The notes: generated by a model not told the origin, from the letters alone. DNA of 64,000 nucleotides from Paramacrobiotus metropolitanus (GCF_019649055.1 NW_026570228.1:62001-126000); one strand, 5' to 3'. Positions 12,404 through 23,371 are shown, counted from the stretch's first letter. Program-made: numbers and translations.

Positions 12404-12779
12404 TACCGTAATTTGTACGGTTTTTCGGTTTTGAGTACGGGATGCAGGTATGTAGCGGCAGAAGGGTGCATGCTAGACTAATTAGTTCTTGTTGATGCAC
12501 TGGTTTCCGCTTGGTGTGTCTTTCTTTGAGAGGCAACGGTGCACTTACCTTTAACGCAGTGCTAAAAGGGAAAAGGGCTTTTTGCATTAGCTTATTCGCA
12601 GGATTCTCATATAACGGTGTCTTGATGCTGTTTCAACAATGCTGGGGGCGCTATCCTGAACGATTTGTTGGAGTCAAGCTTACTTATATTATCACTCACC
12701 GAACAAATTTTGTACTGATTCTTTACCAGAAACAGCCTTCGAAATTTGACACTGTTTTTCAGTTTTTCCAATACGCAAT
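12404..12779. other. No gene seen
   Basis: A plus-strand open frame at 12511-12783 has no recognisable motif. I see nothing else supportable in this stretch. Confidence 0.4.
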
Positions 12780-12783
12780 GTGA

Positions 12784-13100
12784 CATGTGTAGACACGGTT
12801 GCGCCGTCACATGTCAAAGCAACTTCGACCACAGCGGGAGCGGCCGCCGTGCAAGCTGAGGATAAGAAATCCAGACTTTATATTTACCTAGCTGGCCGTT
12901 ACCTATTCGTTCCAATTGCCTTTGAAACCATGGGCCCATGGGGACCGTCAGCAATCGCATTTATCAAAGAACTGGGGAAGAGACTTCAGCAGCAAACTGG
13001 AGAAGCACGCTAGCATGAGTTTTAAGACAGCGCTTGTCGATAGAAATTCAGCGGGGTAACGCGGCGTCAGTGCTTGGCACGATGGAAGGGCTGGCTAAAT
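12784..13100 (+). mobile_element. Relic of an RLE-type non-LTR retrotransposon, 3' end
   Basis: The frame reads V-T-C-V-D-T-V-A, an A-rich block (TAGAAAVQAEDKK), FETMGPWGPSAIAFIKELGKR, then a Q-Q-Q-T-G-E-A motif, followed in a shifted frame by the terminal R-G-x-A-A-S-V-L-G-T block at about 13050. This is the very C-terminus of the same LINE family as the copies at 850 and 13190. It begins abruptly in the endonuclease domain, as expected for a 5'-truncated insertion. It is separated from the next copy by less than 120 bases, in the same orientation. Confidence 0.75.
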
Positions 13101-13189
13101 TAAATGAGATTTTCTTGTTGTAGTTTGCATGTTTCTTTCGTTACTTTGCCCCCAAGTATGATTTGACCAATAAAGTTAACGATCCCGAA

Positions 13190-14350
13190 ACATCAAGCAC
13201 TGTTCTTGTTAAAGAACTGCCTGGGAGTGCCGAGAATTGTGCACATCTTCCGACTTGCGACCTCTCTGGCATGGATGTTCCCGCAGAAACTGTACAGACT
13301 CGACCAGGTGTTCCGCGACGCTGTAGAGTCCATAACCAATGTTCGGATGGACCACCCGACGTGGCTTCAGGCCTCCCTACCTGTTCGCTCTGGCGGTCTG
13401 GGGATCAGACGCACGGAGAAGCTAGCATCCTCTGCCTATTTGGCATCGGCTTCCTCTCTGCGACCGCTGATCTCCAAATTATGCCCGACGCAGACGGCTA
13501 CGGATTTAACTGTCGCCAGCACGCCTGGAAAGCGCTGGCTAACACAGATGAACTTCCGGCCGAGGTGTTCCGACATGTCCAAAAAGCTTGGGATACACCA
13601 GCGACGCTACATTCCTTTTCTCAGCTGGCAGATTTAAAGTCCACACAAGAGGAAGTCGCCCACCTGAAGGCGGTATCCGTCCCGGAAGCCGGAGTATGGA
13701 TCCATGCTCTGCCTGCCGCTTGTCTCGGTAACCTGCTGGAAAAACAACACTTTCCGTATAAGTGTAGCGCTGCGTTTGCGAGCACCAATTGTTACACCTC
13801 ACGTGTGTGTATGTGGGGAGATGGTCGATAACTTAGGACGACACGGGATCCGGTGCAAACGGTCAGCCGGAAGACTGCCCCGACACGACGGTATCAGTGG
13901 GGAGTTCACTCGCGGATTAAAGACGGCCGGTTTTCCAGCAAGAATGGAGCCGAAAGGTCTATCCGTGAAAGATAACAAAAGGCCAGATGTGATCACACTT
14001 GTACCATGGGAACGGGGAAAACCGCTAGCAGTGGATGTGACGTGCGTCGATACACTCGCAGCTTCGTATATTGAGCGCACCTTCGCTAACGTTGGTGCCG
14101 CAGCCGCGCAAGCGGAAAGGAGGAAACTGGCAGAACACGCCTGGATGCAATCGAGATATAATTTCACCGCTGCAGCGTTCGAAATTTATGGCCCTTGGAG
14201 TGACGGGACTAAGCACCTAGTGCACAAGGTCGGGAACGGTATCGCCACAGCCACAGGCCAGAAACGGGCGAAAGAGTTTTTAGACAGCGGTTATCTATCC
14301 AAATGCAACGGGGAAACGCGATATGTGTTATGGGTACAATCCCCGAGCAG
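13190..14350 (+). mobile_element. 5'-truncated RLE-type non-LTR retrotransposon (R2/NeSL-like pol C-terminus)
   Basis: The longest copy of the family. It codes, over three frames, for the end of the reverse transcriptase with S-G-G-L-G-I-R (13206-13637), a linker with A-G-V-W-I-H-A-L-P (about 13620-13735), then H-V-C-V-C-G-x-x-x-D-x-x-G-R-H-G-I-R-C (a zinc-knuckle-like CxC...H...C), and R-P-D-V-I-T-L-V-P-W...A-V-D-V-T (13704-14345). The last block is the Pro-Asp...Asp core of the restriction-like endonuclease used by site-specific LINEs. At least two frameshifts separate the blocks, so it is dead. The polymerase core with its Y-x-D-D motif is missing. The clade (R2, NeSL, CRE or a relative) cannot be fixed from this fragment. 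Confidence 0.8.
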
Positions 14351-14817
14351 GATAGCATTGAAGAAGTGTTTCTGTTATAATTCTCGTCTTTTTTGGTACT
14401 CAGTTTGTACATACATGACGATACTTATTAAAGGCTGTTACTATCGCCAAGTAGATTTATTCAGGTAACCATCTTATTAAACAGTTACTATGAGTGTCGT
14501 TTCATTGAGCGACTTTGATTCAACAGAGACAATCGTATCGTTGAATGATGAATCGCCGACGTCACGGTGCAATCAAGTCAATTATGGCAAAACACACTAG
14601 AGAGGCTCTTCTAACAGCAATCCAAGTGTCCCAACGGATTTCGCTTCCAATAAATTTTATAAAGTATCTGCAGAGCCTTCCCAGTCGGCAGGAATACAAC
14701 GTGCGTGCACGTTAACGTAACCAAACTGTACCTTACAAAGCAAGGCGGGGCGTTAACGCCGCTTTTCAGGTTACATTTAAAACTTGAACGTTCTCTCTTC
14801 TGATAACATAATTTAAA
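14351..14817. other. Intergenic before the first gustatory-receptor-like gene
   Basis: No gene is supported. A minus-strand open frame at 14611-15039 runs antisense into the receptor gene and has no family feature. The promoter of the gene at 14818 should lie here. Confidence 0.4.
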
Positions 14818-16180
14818 ATGGGTTTCATTCTGAAACTCTGTACCGGCTGGTTTGTCGTCTTGCAGATGACGGGATTCTTTTTGTATCGAGACAAATCTAA
14901 CGCTCTTTACAGGCTGGTGCTCGTTATTGTGGTGCTGTATGCGACGGCGCAGTTGTTTTTTCAAGGCAGGATTGATTATGAATACTTCAACAGATACCTC
15001 ACTGAAAATCCGCCAAGTGTCAGCGCGCTCGGAATGCACATTCTACGCATATCCGATTGGCTATCAGTGATAGTATACCATGTGACATCATGGCGGTCTA
15101 GCGGTATCACGTTATCCGTAATAAAGAGCCTGGATCATTCGTTCATCAAGTACCTAACTCGGCGGGATAAGCTTTGGATACCTCTAGTCGTATTTTGTTG
15201 GACCGTTTTTTCGCTTGTTTTTATAAGCCTCCGTATTGCCGCCTGGCGCTTTCAAGATTCACTGGAATATATTAACGGAGTGGAATATTTCAAGGGGTTA
15301 TCATTATCGGTCAAGTGGCTTATCTGCGATGTCTTTGTAGCGTTTGTCCACCTCGATCCGTTAGGAAGAATATCCTTTCATAGTTTTCTCATCATATTGA
15401 CTGGGATATTTGCAACCATTGCGCACCGGGTGAAAAAGTCCGCCTTAAGTGCAAATGATGAAAAAACATTTGCAAAAATACGGGTTGAATGCAAGTGGTT
15501 GAGCGACATGATAAGAGCGCTGGACAACTGTTATTCCAACACGAGTTTCCTACTGTGCATGAATATCGTGGGTTTCGTTTTTTATGACTCGTTTACTCTG
15601 AGTCAGGCGTTAGCTGTAACACACAGTTACAAGGAAACATTTGGCAACATTGTCATTATTGCTTTTCATATGGTTTTGCTCGGCGCCCATCTGGTTATGA
15701 CATCTTGGCATACCGAACAGGTAAGTAGCGTTTCTTCTGCAATTTTCGGTCGCATGCATTTATACAGTATTTCAACTCTTTCGTACTATGCCGTAATTGT
15801 TACTGCAAAATTGCGCCATATTATTATTATTACTCTGTATTTACCTTGGTTTTTTAGCAATTTGCTTTGGCTAATGCATTGAGGAACCATCCGCTTGCTA
15901 GCTGTCAAAAAGATACTGCCGGTGTAGCAGCAGACCAACCCGTAACGTTTACCATCGGGAAACTCACCATCACCAGGGAATCTACGCTGACGGTAACAGC
16001 AAAGACTGTCCTGTCCCTGCGGTTCTGCATGCAGCATGAGTATCTTTACCCGTTATTTTTTAGGTTTTGACAGGCATTGTTGGATACATTTTCCTGTACG
16101 CGGAACTTGCAGGCAAAGATAACAAGCACGGAACAAACGTCTGTGACTGTACCAATTCAACTGCGACAAACTCCCGGTAG
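14818..16180 (+). CDS. Gustatory-receptor-like 7TM protein, subfamily 1, copy 1
   Basis: A multi-pass membrane protein of 384 residues. Exons: 14818-15720, 15858-15992 and 16064-16180; both introns are GT-AG and phase 0. About seven hydrophobic segments are spread over the protein. The last exon carries V-L-T-G-I-V-G-Y-I-F-L-Y-A-E-L, where insect gustatory and odorant receptors have the TM7 motif T-Y-x-x-x-x-x-Q-F. Exon 2 ends in I-T-R-E-S-T-L-T, comparable to the N-R-x-L segment of Gr proteins. Phase-0 introns just before TM7 are also typical of that family (from memory). The C-terminal tail has C-x-C and an N-S-T sequon, which suits an extracellular C-terminus, the inverted topology of Gr/Or channels. 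Three paralogues lie in the window. No ligand can be inferred. It could instead be an unrelated lineage-specific 7TM family. Confidence 0.75.
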
Positions 16181-17048
16181 AGTTGTACGTACTGTAGCTA
16201 CAAGCCAACAACCACCGGCTCCACATGCTGACAGTTTGTAAAAACGGGACTCCAAACAACTTTGATAAGATAACCTTGATAATGAGCAATTTGGATTTCC
16301 TTATTTACGACGATAGAGGACTGTTATTTTGTTCGTGTGCTTAAGACGAGTGTTCGATCCCTGGAGTAGCGCTTATTTGTTTCAAGCAGGCTGCGGTCAG
16401 ATTAACTATTGCAGTATGGCACAGCATGTTGTGCTATCGACAGAATAACCCTTACAGTCTAAAATTTTATATCAACATAACCGATATCGGGTTGTGGATT
16501 ACGAAAAGCTCGTTCGAACAGTAGGTAACACGGGGTGTGCGAAATTAACGTTTCATTGGGTACCTCTCGTCTTAACCGTTTAGTAAAGCTGTAAGTGTAG
16601 AAAAATATCACTTAATTTCAGCAAAATCTTCTGTACTTGCTGCGGGAACACGAATAAAAAATGGTGTTTGTGATAGCTAGAGGATATAATACTAGTAATG
16701 CAGCACATTGTAATGAACAAATCGTCCAGAATCCGTATGTTTTCTTCGTACACGCACGAATCAGCCAGTACACGTACCAATACGACACACTAATTACTAG
16801 TAACAATAAAACGAATCCAGTATAATCGTGCTCAAGGTGAAAACCGATTGGAGAGGAAGCTCTGGGTTATCCCAGACGGTTTAGTTGCATAATTCGCTTT
16901 CATCATAAGATTCTGAATCGAAGCCACAGAAAACAGAAATTATTCGAAAACTCGTAAACAGATTTAACAGTAGTTACGTTTGACAATGAAAACTGCACTT
17001 GCAGTCGTTTCACTATGCCGGAAATTATAAAATGAAATCATACACGCA
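16181..17048. other. Intergenic
   Basis: No gene is supported. A GTTCGATCCC string near 16352 looks like a tRNA T-loop, but no acceptor or anticodon stem can be drawn around it. AT-rich minus-strand frames (16580-16806) have no motif. Confidence 0.4.
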
Positions 17049-17436
17049 ATTAAATAAGGTGAAGGCTCCGCATACACCTTTTACCACCTTTGGCTCCTAA
17101 TACCACCTTCTGCAAACCACTTTTGACTCCGCACACCACCATTTAATTTGTGTTTGCTTCTAAAACGACGCGCTGCGCTACATGTATAATGCCGCATCGG
17201 AGGTAATCAAATTAAATCGTGATCCTTCAAAAACAATTCCACTATCCATTTTCGAATACCGTGTTCTGTGTACGCTGTTCGCAACGTAACTTTTGTACGG
17301 ATATTACGGACAAACGCTTCCATACAAACAGTACGAACACACACTTCCGGTGTGTGTTCGATCGTACTGTGGTGGTATGCGGAGAGCGGAATATAAAGGG
17401 TATAAAGGTGGTATGCGGAGCCTTCACCATTAAATA
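17049..17436. mobile_element. Non-autonomous DNA transposon (MITE) with 8-bp target duplication
   Basis: Element 17057-17428 (about 372 bases). The ends are inverted copies: GGTGAAGGCTCCGCATAC at 17058-17075 and its exact complement at 17411-17428; the similarity continues inward with a mismatch or two over ACC-ACCTTT. It is flanked by the direct repeat ATTAAATA at 17049-17056 and 17429-17436, which fits an 8-bp target duplication as made by hAT-type transposases. The inner part holds another palindrome around 17330-17370 (GTACGAACACACACTTCCGG and its near-complement). No transposase is coded. It lies between gustatory-receptor-like gene 1 and its relic. Confidence 0.75.
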
Positions 17437-17785
17437 CCCCTAAATTCACAGTTTGCGCACACAAGAAAATTTTGACATGGTTAAAAATATGCTGTAAGTT
17501 TGCAATCTGGATATTAGCCCCAACAGCTCCTGTGGGGATTTATCCAAACGGACAAACAAAAAAAGATGTGTGTTTTGGACTGTGGCCTTTCGTATTTAAT
17601 CAGCTATCACTAATTAACTCGTAGTGATCTTCTCCGTCTTAAAAGCCATTCCGTAACATAGTAGATCAAATGCCCTACCGATACAAATTTCTAATGACCC
17701 ACCACTCCGCTTAAAAATGTAGAGCTAGGGTGCACATACATATTGCAGTTTACGTTATTTACGTAAATGTACGTCAGCAAGTAAG
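17437..17785. other. No gene seen
   Basis: I see no first exon here for the receptor relic that follows, although this is where its end should lie. Nothing else is recognisable. Confidence 0.4.
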
Positions 17786-18005
17786 GATTTTCATTACTCT
17801 TCAATGCACATCCCCCGGGAATCAGCGCTGACGGTAGCATGTGGAACAGCTTTTTCGTTTTCGCGTTTCCATTTTTTGCAAAAAATTTTGGAGTCTTATC
17901 CGCAAGATCCTTTCCAGCATCATTGAATGTATTTTCTTTTATGCGGAACTTGCTGCAGAAGACACCAAACATGAAACAACCACTGTACAAGTTCAGCTGT
18001 GGTAA
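17786..18005 (+). pseudogene. Relic of a gustatory-receptor-like gene (subfamily 1), last two exons
   Basis: The end of exon 2 (17786-17833) reads F-H-Y-S-S-M-H-I-P-R-E-S-A-L-T, aligning without gaps to F-T-I-G-S-V-V-I-H-R-E-S-A-I-T of the gene at 18521, and is followed by GT. After a short intron with acceptor CGCAAG, exon 3 (17907-18005) reads I-L-S-S-I-I-E-C-I-F-F-Y-A-E-L and ends in TAA. Its length, 99 bases, equals that of exon 3 in the neighbouring gene. No exon 1 is present upstream, so this is a dead copy between two live ones. The C-x-C and N-S-T tail of its neighbours has been lost. Confidence 0.75.
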
Positions 18006-18520
18006 ATGTCCTGTACAGTTGTATTTGGGCTAATGAGTTTTACAGGAAGGCTTTTTTGGAAACATGGTGCAAGCAAGCTTGTTAGAGCGGCAAAGACGAA
18101 TGAAGTTTCTTGGTTTGTGGCGCTTGAGCGTCAGTTTGTACTAAACCGCTTAATAATGGAATAGAAAATGTCTGCATTCTGAATTATATAACCTACTGCA
18201 AGAAGCATCGTTCGTCACAAAACGAAGTTAATTTACCTTTGCGGTTCATAGAAATTGCTGGTTTTGAGTAAATTTTGACGAAAGTAGAGCAGTGAAGTCA
18301 TTTGGGAGTCATCATCGGGCAAGTTCCCGAAAGCACACTGGTGTACATCTACCATAACATGTGCATTTCATGGATTACTGCTCGGGTTTTCATTCAGTTC
18401 CTTACTGGTTTCTTATAAAATCTAGAAAAAATGAGCGGTGTACCGATAACAACGCTCTTATTTCATTACGACTTCCCGGTGATTCAAGATTTAGAATTAG
18501 TTGAATGAGGGATAATAAAA
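18006..18520. other. 5' flank of gustatory-receptor-like gene 2
   Basis: No gene is recognised. This is the probable promoter region of the gene starting at 18521. Confidence 0.4.
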
Positions 18521-19786
18521 ATGGCTTTCATCAAAACCGCATTCAAACCATGGCTGTTAACGCTCTATGTAACGGGACTATTTAATTACGGCGATTTTTA
18601 TTGGCCCTCGCTAATTTTCTTCGTTTTGTACGCAGCAGCGCAGACAGCATTGCAGGGCGCATACGATTACGAATACTACGCTAACGTTATTGCCAACGAA
18701 CCGCCTAGTGTGGCCTCACTGGCCATGTATGCCACGGGAATCATGGAGTACTTGTCGGGAATATTGTACCACGCTCTCTGTTGGAAATACAGCGGTGTGG
18801 TCATGTCGTCTTTACAGATGCTGGATTCGTTCAGCAAATATTTAACCTTCCGCGCCAGATGCTACACTGGACTGGCAGTGTTACTGTGGGTTTTTTTGTT
18901 GTTGTCTTTCCTTGGATTAAGCGCAACGATGCAATGCAGCATCCAGTATGCGATTGCGGGGGACTTTCTCAGCCGCATACGCTACATTAGAGAGCTACCT
19001 AATCAAGCGCTGCAAATCATCACAATTTTCATCACTGTTTTCTATCAGCTCGATTTACTGGGACGAACCGCAGTGCATGGATTTATCGTTACTTTAGCAG
19101 GAATCGTAACCGTTCTCACGCGCTATCTAAAGATAACACTGGAAATGGCCGCCAGTCAAAAAGAGTTTTTGGTAGCGCAGGATGAATGTAAAGTGTTGTG
19201 GAAGATTATAGAAAAGTTGGACACCTGCTATTCAATTATTAAATTTTTGCTGCTTTTAAATCTTACTGGAATCACTTTGCATGGAACATCTGACCTTGCC
19301 AAACAATTGGCACTGACGCAAAGTCTTATAAAAAATGCTGACGCCATTGCATTAGCTGGATACTGCTTCCTGTTCTTCGCCATAGATTTAAGTGCCACGT
19401 CCATGCTTACTGAAGAGGTGCAGTGCGATATGAATTGTGAAGTATCAAAAGAATTTTAGAGTTTGCTTTTTGGTTCGCCTCTTTCAGAGCTACTCATTGC
19501 TGGAGGCATTGACAGACAGTACATATGCACAGCTTGAAAATGGAGAGCTAAAGATCCGTGTCAAGGCAAAGGTGTTTACGATAGGAAGCGTAGTCATCCA
19601 CCGGGAATCGGCAATAACGGTAAGGTGACGAAGTACTAAAATTGTAAAATATTTCACGTGAACTTAATTTGCCTTTCTTTTGGCCAGATACTAGCCGGAG
19701 TCATTAGCTACGTCTTGTTGTTCGCTGAATACGCCGGCAACGATCCTAAAGTGGCGTGCAACTGCGGTAACTCTACAGCCCTGTGA
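18521..19786 (+). CDS. Gustatory-receptor-like 7TM protein, subfamily 1, copy 2
   Basis: A paralogue of the gene at 14818, 375 residues. Exons: 18521-19417, 19488-19619 and 19688-19786, with two phase-0 GT-AG introns at the same places. Shared landmarks with copy 1 include D-Y-E-Y near residue 48, N-E/N-P-P-S-V near 60, D-L/P-L-G-R near 186, and the final TM7 I-L-A-G-V-I-S-Y-V-L-L-F-A-E-Y. The S-Y-x-x-L-F-A-E segment stands where Gr/Or proteins have T-Y-x-x-x-x-x-Q-F. The tail ends C-N-C-G-N-S-T-A-L, so C-x-C plus an N-S-T glycosylation site is conserved with copy 1, supporting an extracellular C-terminus. A possible polyadenylation signal AATAAA lies at 19929-19934, about 145 bases after the stop. 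Confidence 0.78.
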
Positions 19787-20504
19787 CGCTTCGGCGAGGG
19801 AATATTATTGAGCAACATATGTATAACTTACGTTTATCGCAAATGCAAACTTAAGTTGGCATTAGATTTCTCGATGTATCGACACATTGGTACTTTGTTA
19901 TTGCTTACTCTGCACATATATATATTGCAAATAAACTTTTTGTTGCGCTACCGGCCGCTTTTTTTAACTATGTACTTTGCTCCAGTCCACCTTGATAAAA
20001 AGTGCGGCAGTGTAGCATCAGTCATTGGTAAATAATTAGTTATTGCGCTTCTTCCAAATTGCATAGTTGGTAATACCGAGTCGGCACTGGTTTGTGAAAA
20101 AAAATGTCAAGATCCCTCATAACCTATTGCCGTTCTTTTCACATTAGAAACCTCCTCCAAAATTGTAGTCTTCTGTACAGACTGTACCATTAAGTCTTGC
20201 GCGGGCACCGATGAAAATTTAAAAGCCAGGCCGGCTTTTAATTTGTTAAGCATACCTCGACAAATTCTACGGTATAGGGAACCCATATAAGGAAATTTTG
20301 GGAGTGGTTAGTGGTATGACTGTGTAATTCAAGTTCCGCAAATCAGGGAACCGGAAGACTTTGTTTACGTATAACTAAGGGCAGAAATAAATTTGAAATA
20401 GGTCAGTGAATTATGGTAAAATTTCCATGAACTGTGCAGTGCAGATGTTCAAACTTTAGATCCTTATTACGGTGCAGCAAGTACAAAGGATCTTGCAACA
20501 GATT
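19787..20504. other. Convergent intergenic region
   Basis: It separates the plus-strand gene ending at 19786 from the minus-strand gene ending at 20505. Only 3' flanking sequence is expected. No gene is recognised. Confidence 0.5.
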
Positions 20505-21939
20505 TCAAATGTTGACATGAGTAACTACCGCTGACTCATTTGTCAATATTTCCTCGAGTTTCTCCACAAACCACTCCTCTTTGGGTGCCCGGCTTTCGTG
20601 ACCGAATTCAGCAAACAGCATGACGTTAGCGAAAAGTACCGCTGCGACCTGGACAAACAAAGCATTACGTGTGACTGGAAAGTGGGAGTTAGGAAAGGTC
20701 AAAGTGCAGTTTCAAGACTATACTTACCGCCATACAGTGGTCTCGTGTTACGGCGAATCCGACGATAGTTATTCTGTCACTATCTAGTTTTGCTGTTTCC
20801 GTTTCTTCGCTCAACTTGGCGTAATGTTTCTCAAAACAGTTTCTAGCTGTTTTCAGAATGGGTATAATGCTAACCATCTAAAACAAAGCAGATAAGTTAT
20901 AAATTGTTGACCGTGAAATGAAATTAACCAGGTTAAGTACACTGCAACAGAATGGAAAAATTATTACGCAGCGCACACTTTCGTGATAGTATAACAAGGC
21001 CAGCACAATAGCTGTTAACATGAATCCAGCACGCGTTATGATAAAAATATCCGCCAGATCATGCGTAACACTGTGGTTGTCCACGAACTCTGCGCCCAGA
21101 TAATATGCCGAAGCCACTATCCAATTAATATACTGAAAACCAACACAGAAATTGAACCAAACCAAATTTTCGCTGATTTCTGTCATGGTTTCCCTTAATG
21201 TTTTATGGACAGAAAGGTTTCTCTTGAACGATTCCCAGTTGTTTTCTAACACATGTTGGCCCATAATTTGGTTCGTATGATTCAGTAAAGTGGCGATGAG
21301 ACATACGGTAAAAATTATCAGTGATTCAAACAGCCTTTTCCAGATATATCCGATTCTCCAGTATGCGTAAAAACCGGCAGTAAAAAAATAGCAAGCATTT
21401 GAAAGGCAGTTCTGGGTTTCCTCCTCGTAGGAAGGAATGTCTTGTTCAATAACACTATAGATCGGAAGCGCTGAGTGGAAACTAAACCAGATGGCAAGTA
21501 AGAAAATAATAATTTGCTTATTCCCTTTAGTAAAGCAGTCAGCAAGCTCTTTATCAATATGGGAGATGAGAAGTAATATTCGCCGATTGATACTCCAGCA
21601 CAGTCCAACCGCCGCGTGTACGTGAACGGAATCAAACAAATCCGAGAGACAGATCAGTATCCGGGTGAAATTCAAATCGGATTGAACTTCTAGAACATTA
21701 CCGTGCATAACATATAGCTGCGCTGCACTGATTAGTGTCGCTTGAAAAACGGCAAATACAGTTACTAAAAAATTAATCCATCGGATGTTGGGAAGAGTAT
21801 TGTGAGGAAATCCTCCGAAACCAAAAACCCAAAGAGCGATAAACCAGCAACGGTAAATTTTACGCACAAAGCTATGAACATGCGATTTGGATGGCTCTAC
21901 AGAAAGGTCACCGATGCTAGCCGTCATGGTTAGTTCCAC
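20505..21939 (-). CDS. Gustatory-receptor-like 7TM protein, subfamily 2, copy 1
   Basis: A multi-pass protein of about 418 residues. Exon 1 runs from 21939 to 20977 (donor GTGCGC) or 20968 (donor GTAATA; both in phase 0). Exon 2 is 20877-20728 and exon 3 is 20648-20505. Exon 2 is 150 bases, the same as in its paralogue at 35026. Conserved landmarks with that gene are a start of K-I-Y-R-C-W/T-V-Y-R-T-W, then C-D-L-L-D-S/S-D-L-F-D-S, and a last exon V-A-A-V-L-F-A-N-V-M-L-F-A-E-F-G-H. The F-A-E in the final membrane segment links it with subfamily 1. The C-tail has an N-E-S sequon. With donor GTGCGC the exon 1 end aligns with the paralogue without a gap, so I prefer it slightly although it is not a strong site. 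Gr-like identity is inferred from topology, intron positions and TM7. Confidence 0.72.
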
Positions 21940-22461
21940 AATGTGGAGCTGTGGTAAACACTGAACGACTTGTAAAGAGAACTACTTGTTAATTTCTAGA
22001 TTCCGCTGATGTTGACGGCTGATAAAGAACACCGAATTAACTGATAGCGAAAAATCAATTCGGATGCAATAATGCTTAAAACAATTCAAGTGCAAGTGCA
22101 ACGTTCTGTCCATGCGCAAATTTGTTAAAAAATGCAAGGCTTTCATTGTTGAGGGATTTAAATGATGCAGCGGTATGCCTGATGATACACTTAACTTTCC
22201 TGCTTCAAATCAAATAGCCTATCAGCTTTTTGTGTTAGCTTTCAATGATGTATCAGGATATATTGCTGTTATTCGATTGATCGCACGGCTCCAAGCAACT
22301 GGCCTCTTCGATTTTCTTGATTGGGTTTTGTCACTTTTGTGCAAGCACCCACTGTTTGCCGTTCGTGATGCCGTTGAAATGTCCCAATTCAAACTTACGC
22401 TAAGTTACCCTTTTGTCACTTAGATTATTATTAGTGATTATTTTCAATATGTCTTCTTCCA
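21940..22461. other. 5' flank of the subfamily 2 gene; no other gene seen
   Basis: An open frame at 22175-22423 (82 codons) is mildly hydrophobic but matches nothing I know. The promoter of the minus-strand gene at 21939 should lie here. Confidence 0.4.
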
Positions 22462-22562
22462 CGTTGAAATTTTTGGTTAAAATTCAACGAAATTTTGATG
22501 CAGCGTGTCCGGGACAGTCCGGCATCAAAATCCCGTTGAATCTTTAACTAAAGTTTCCAACG
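22462..22562. repeat. Imperfect 101-bp palindrome
   Basis: The left arm (22462-22502) and right arm (22523-22562) are near-complementary: CGTTGAAATTTTTGGTTAAA pairs with the complement of TTTAACTAAAGTTTCCAACG, and TTTTGATGC with GCATCAAAA, with a loop of about 20 bases. It could be a small MITE or a foldback. No target duplication was identified. Confidence 0.6.
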
Positions 22563-22833
22563 CGCGAATTTTAAAGAGTTAGAAGACGCAGAAAAATGGC
22601 AACATCATAAGTGTGAGAGACTGATAGCCAACCAATATATAAGGGGCAAAACCAGACGCCTTCCACCCATATTTACCCATAGCCGCAACAAAGCATAATG
22701 TTGCGATTATTACCGCACTGCGCTGTGTATAATCCTTTATAATAATATATACCTAATATATGCCGTCTTACATATATATGTATGTACTGGTATATGTCAT
22801 ATATGCTGTGTACATGCGTGCATCCCTGATAAA

Positions 22834-23005
22834 CTAAGGCCTTGGCTCAAATTCGAACCGTATCTCGCTACGGTACGGCAGCTCCACCGCACGAAGTAGC
22901 TATTTGTAGTGGCCACGCCTACAGGTACGGTTCTCAAAGCCACCTCGTGCAGTAGAGCCACCGTACCGTAGCGAGATACGGTTCGAATTTGAGCCAAGGC
23001 CTAAG
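22834..23005. mobile_element. Foldback/MITE hairpin with CTAAG target duplication
   Basis: A 162-base unit (22839-23000) is a long inverted repeat. The outer roughly 42 bases of each arm match exactly (starting GCCTTGGCTCAAATTCGAAC), and pairing continues imperfectly for about 25 more bases. The same five bases CTAAG lie directly outside both ends (22834-22838 and 23001-23005), fitting a 5-bp target duplication. There is no coding capacity. GGTTCGAAT in the arm resembles a pol III box B, so a tRNA-related origin is possible but weak. Confidence 0.7.
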
Positions 23006-23369
23006 GATAGCCGTACGAAGCGGATTCCAATGAGGGCACAGTGGAACACCACAGGTGCATAGAAATTGTCGCTACGCAGCAGGCCAAGCCACTCAGAGCC
23101 GTTAAGTAAGCGCGGTAAACCGTGCCACTGTTGCTTACTCGTGCTTAAATTTGGTGGCGTCTTGCTTGGGGTTCTGGTTTGTCTTATAATTATTACTTAC
23201 AAGCTCAACCTCGGCCTCCGGCCTCGGTTGAGAATTTTTAGAATTGAAGAAAGTAAGTAATGTGGTAGTCTTATATAGATTTAGGAAACGGCATTTAACT
23301 GGATCGGAAATGCGGTTTGTTTTGAATTTGTCACTGTCGTTATTCAGTTCTCAATGCTATAGAATTCAG
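23006..23369. other. No gene seen
   Basis: A short GC-rich palindrome (CTCAACC...GGTTGAG near 23202-23230) is the only structure noticed. Open frames here carry no motif. Confidence 0.35.
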
Positions 23370-23371
23370 CT

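Noticed and set aside
14611-15039. Minus-strand 142-codon frame overlapping the Gr-like gene
   Set aside because: It is antisense to a well-supported exon and has no family feature.
16340-16375. tRNA gene suggested by GTTCGATCCC
   Set aside because: No acceptor stem, D-arm or anticodon arm can be drawn at the proper distances.
22960-23000. tRNA or SINE suggested by GGTTCGAAT
   Set aside because: The string is part of a long palindrome and has no box A at the right spacing; at most a distant pol III origin.
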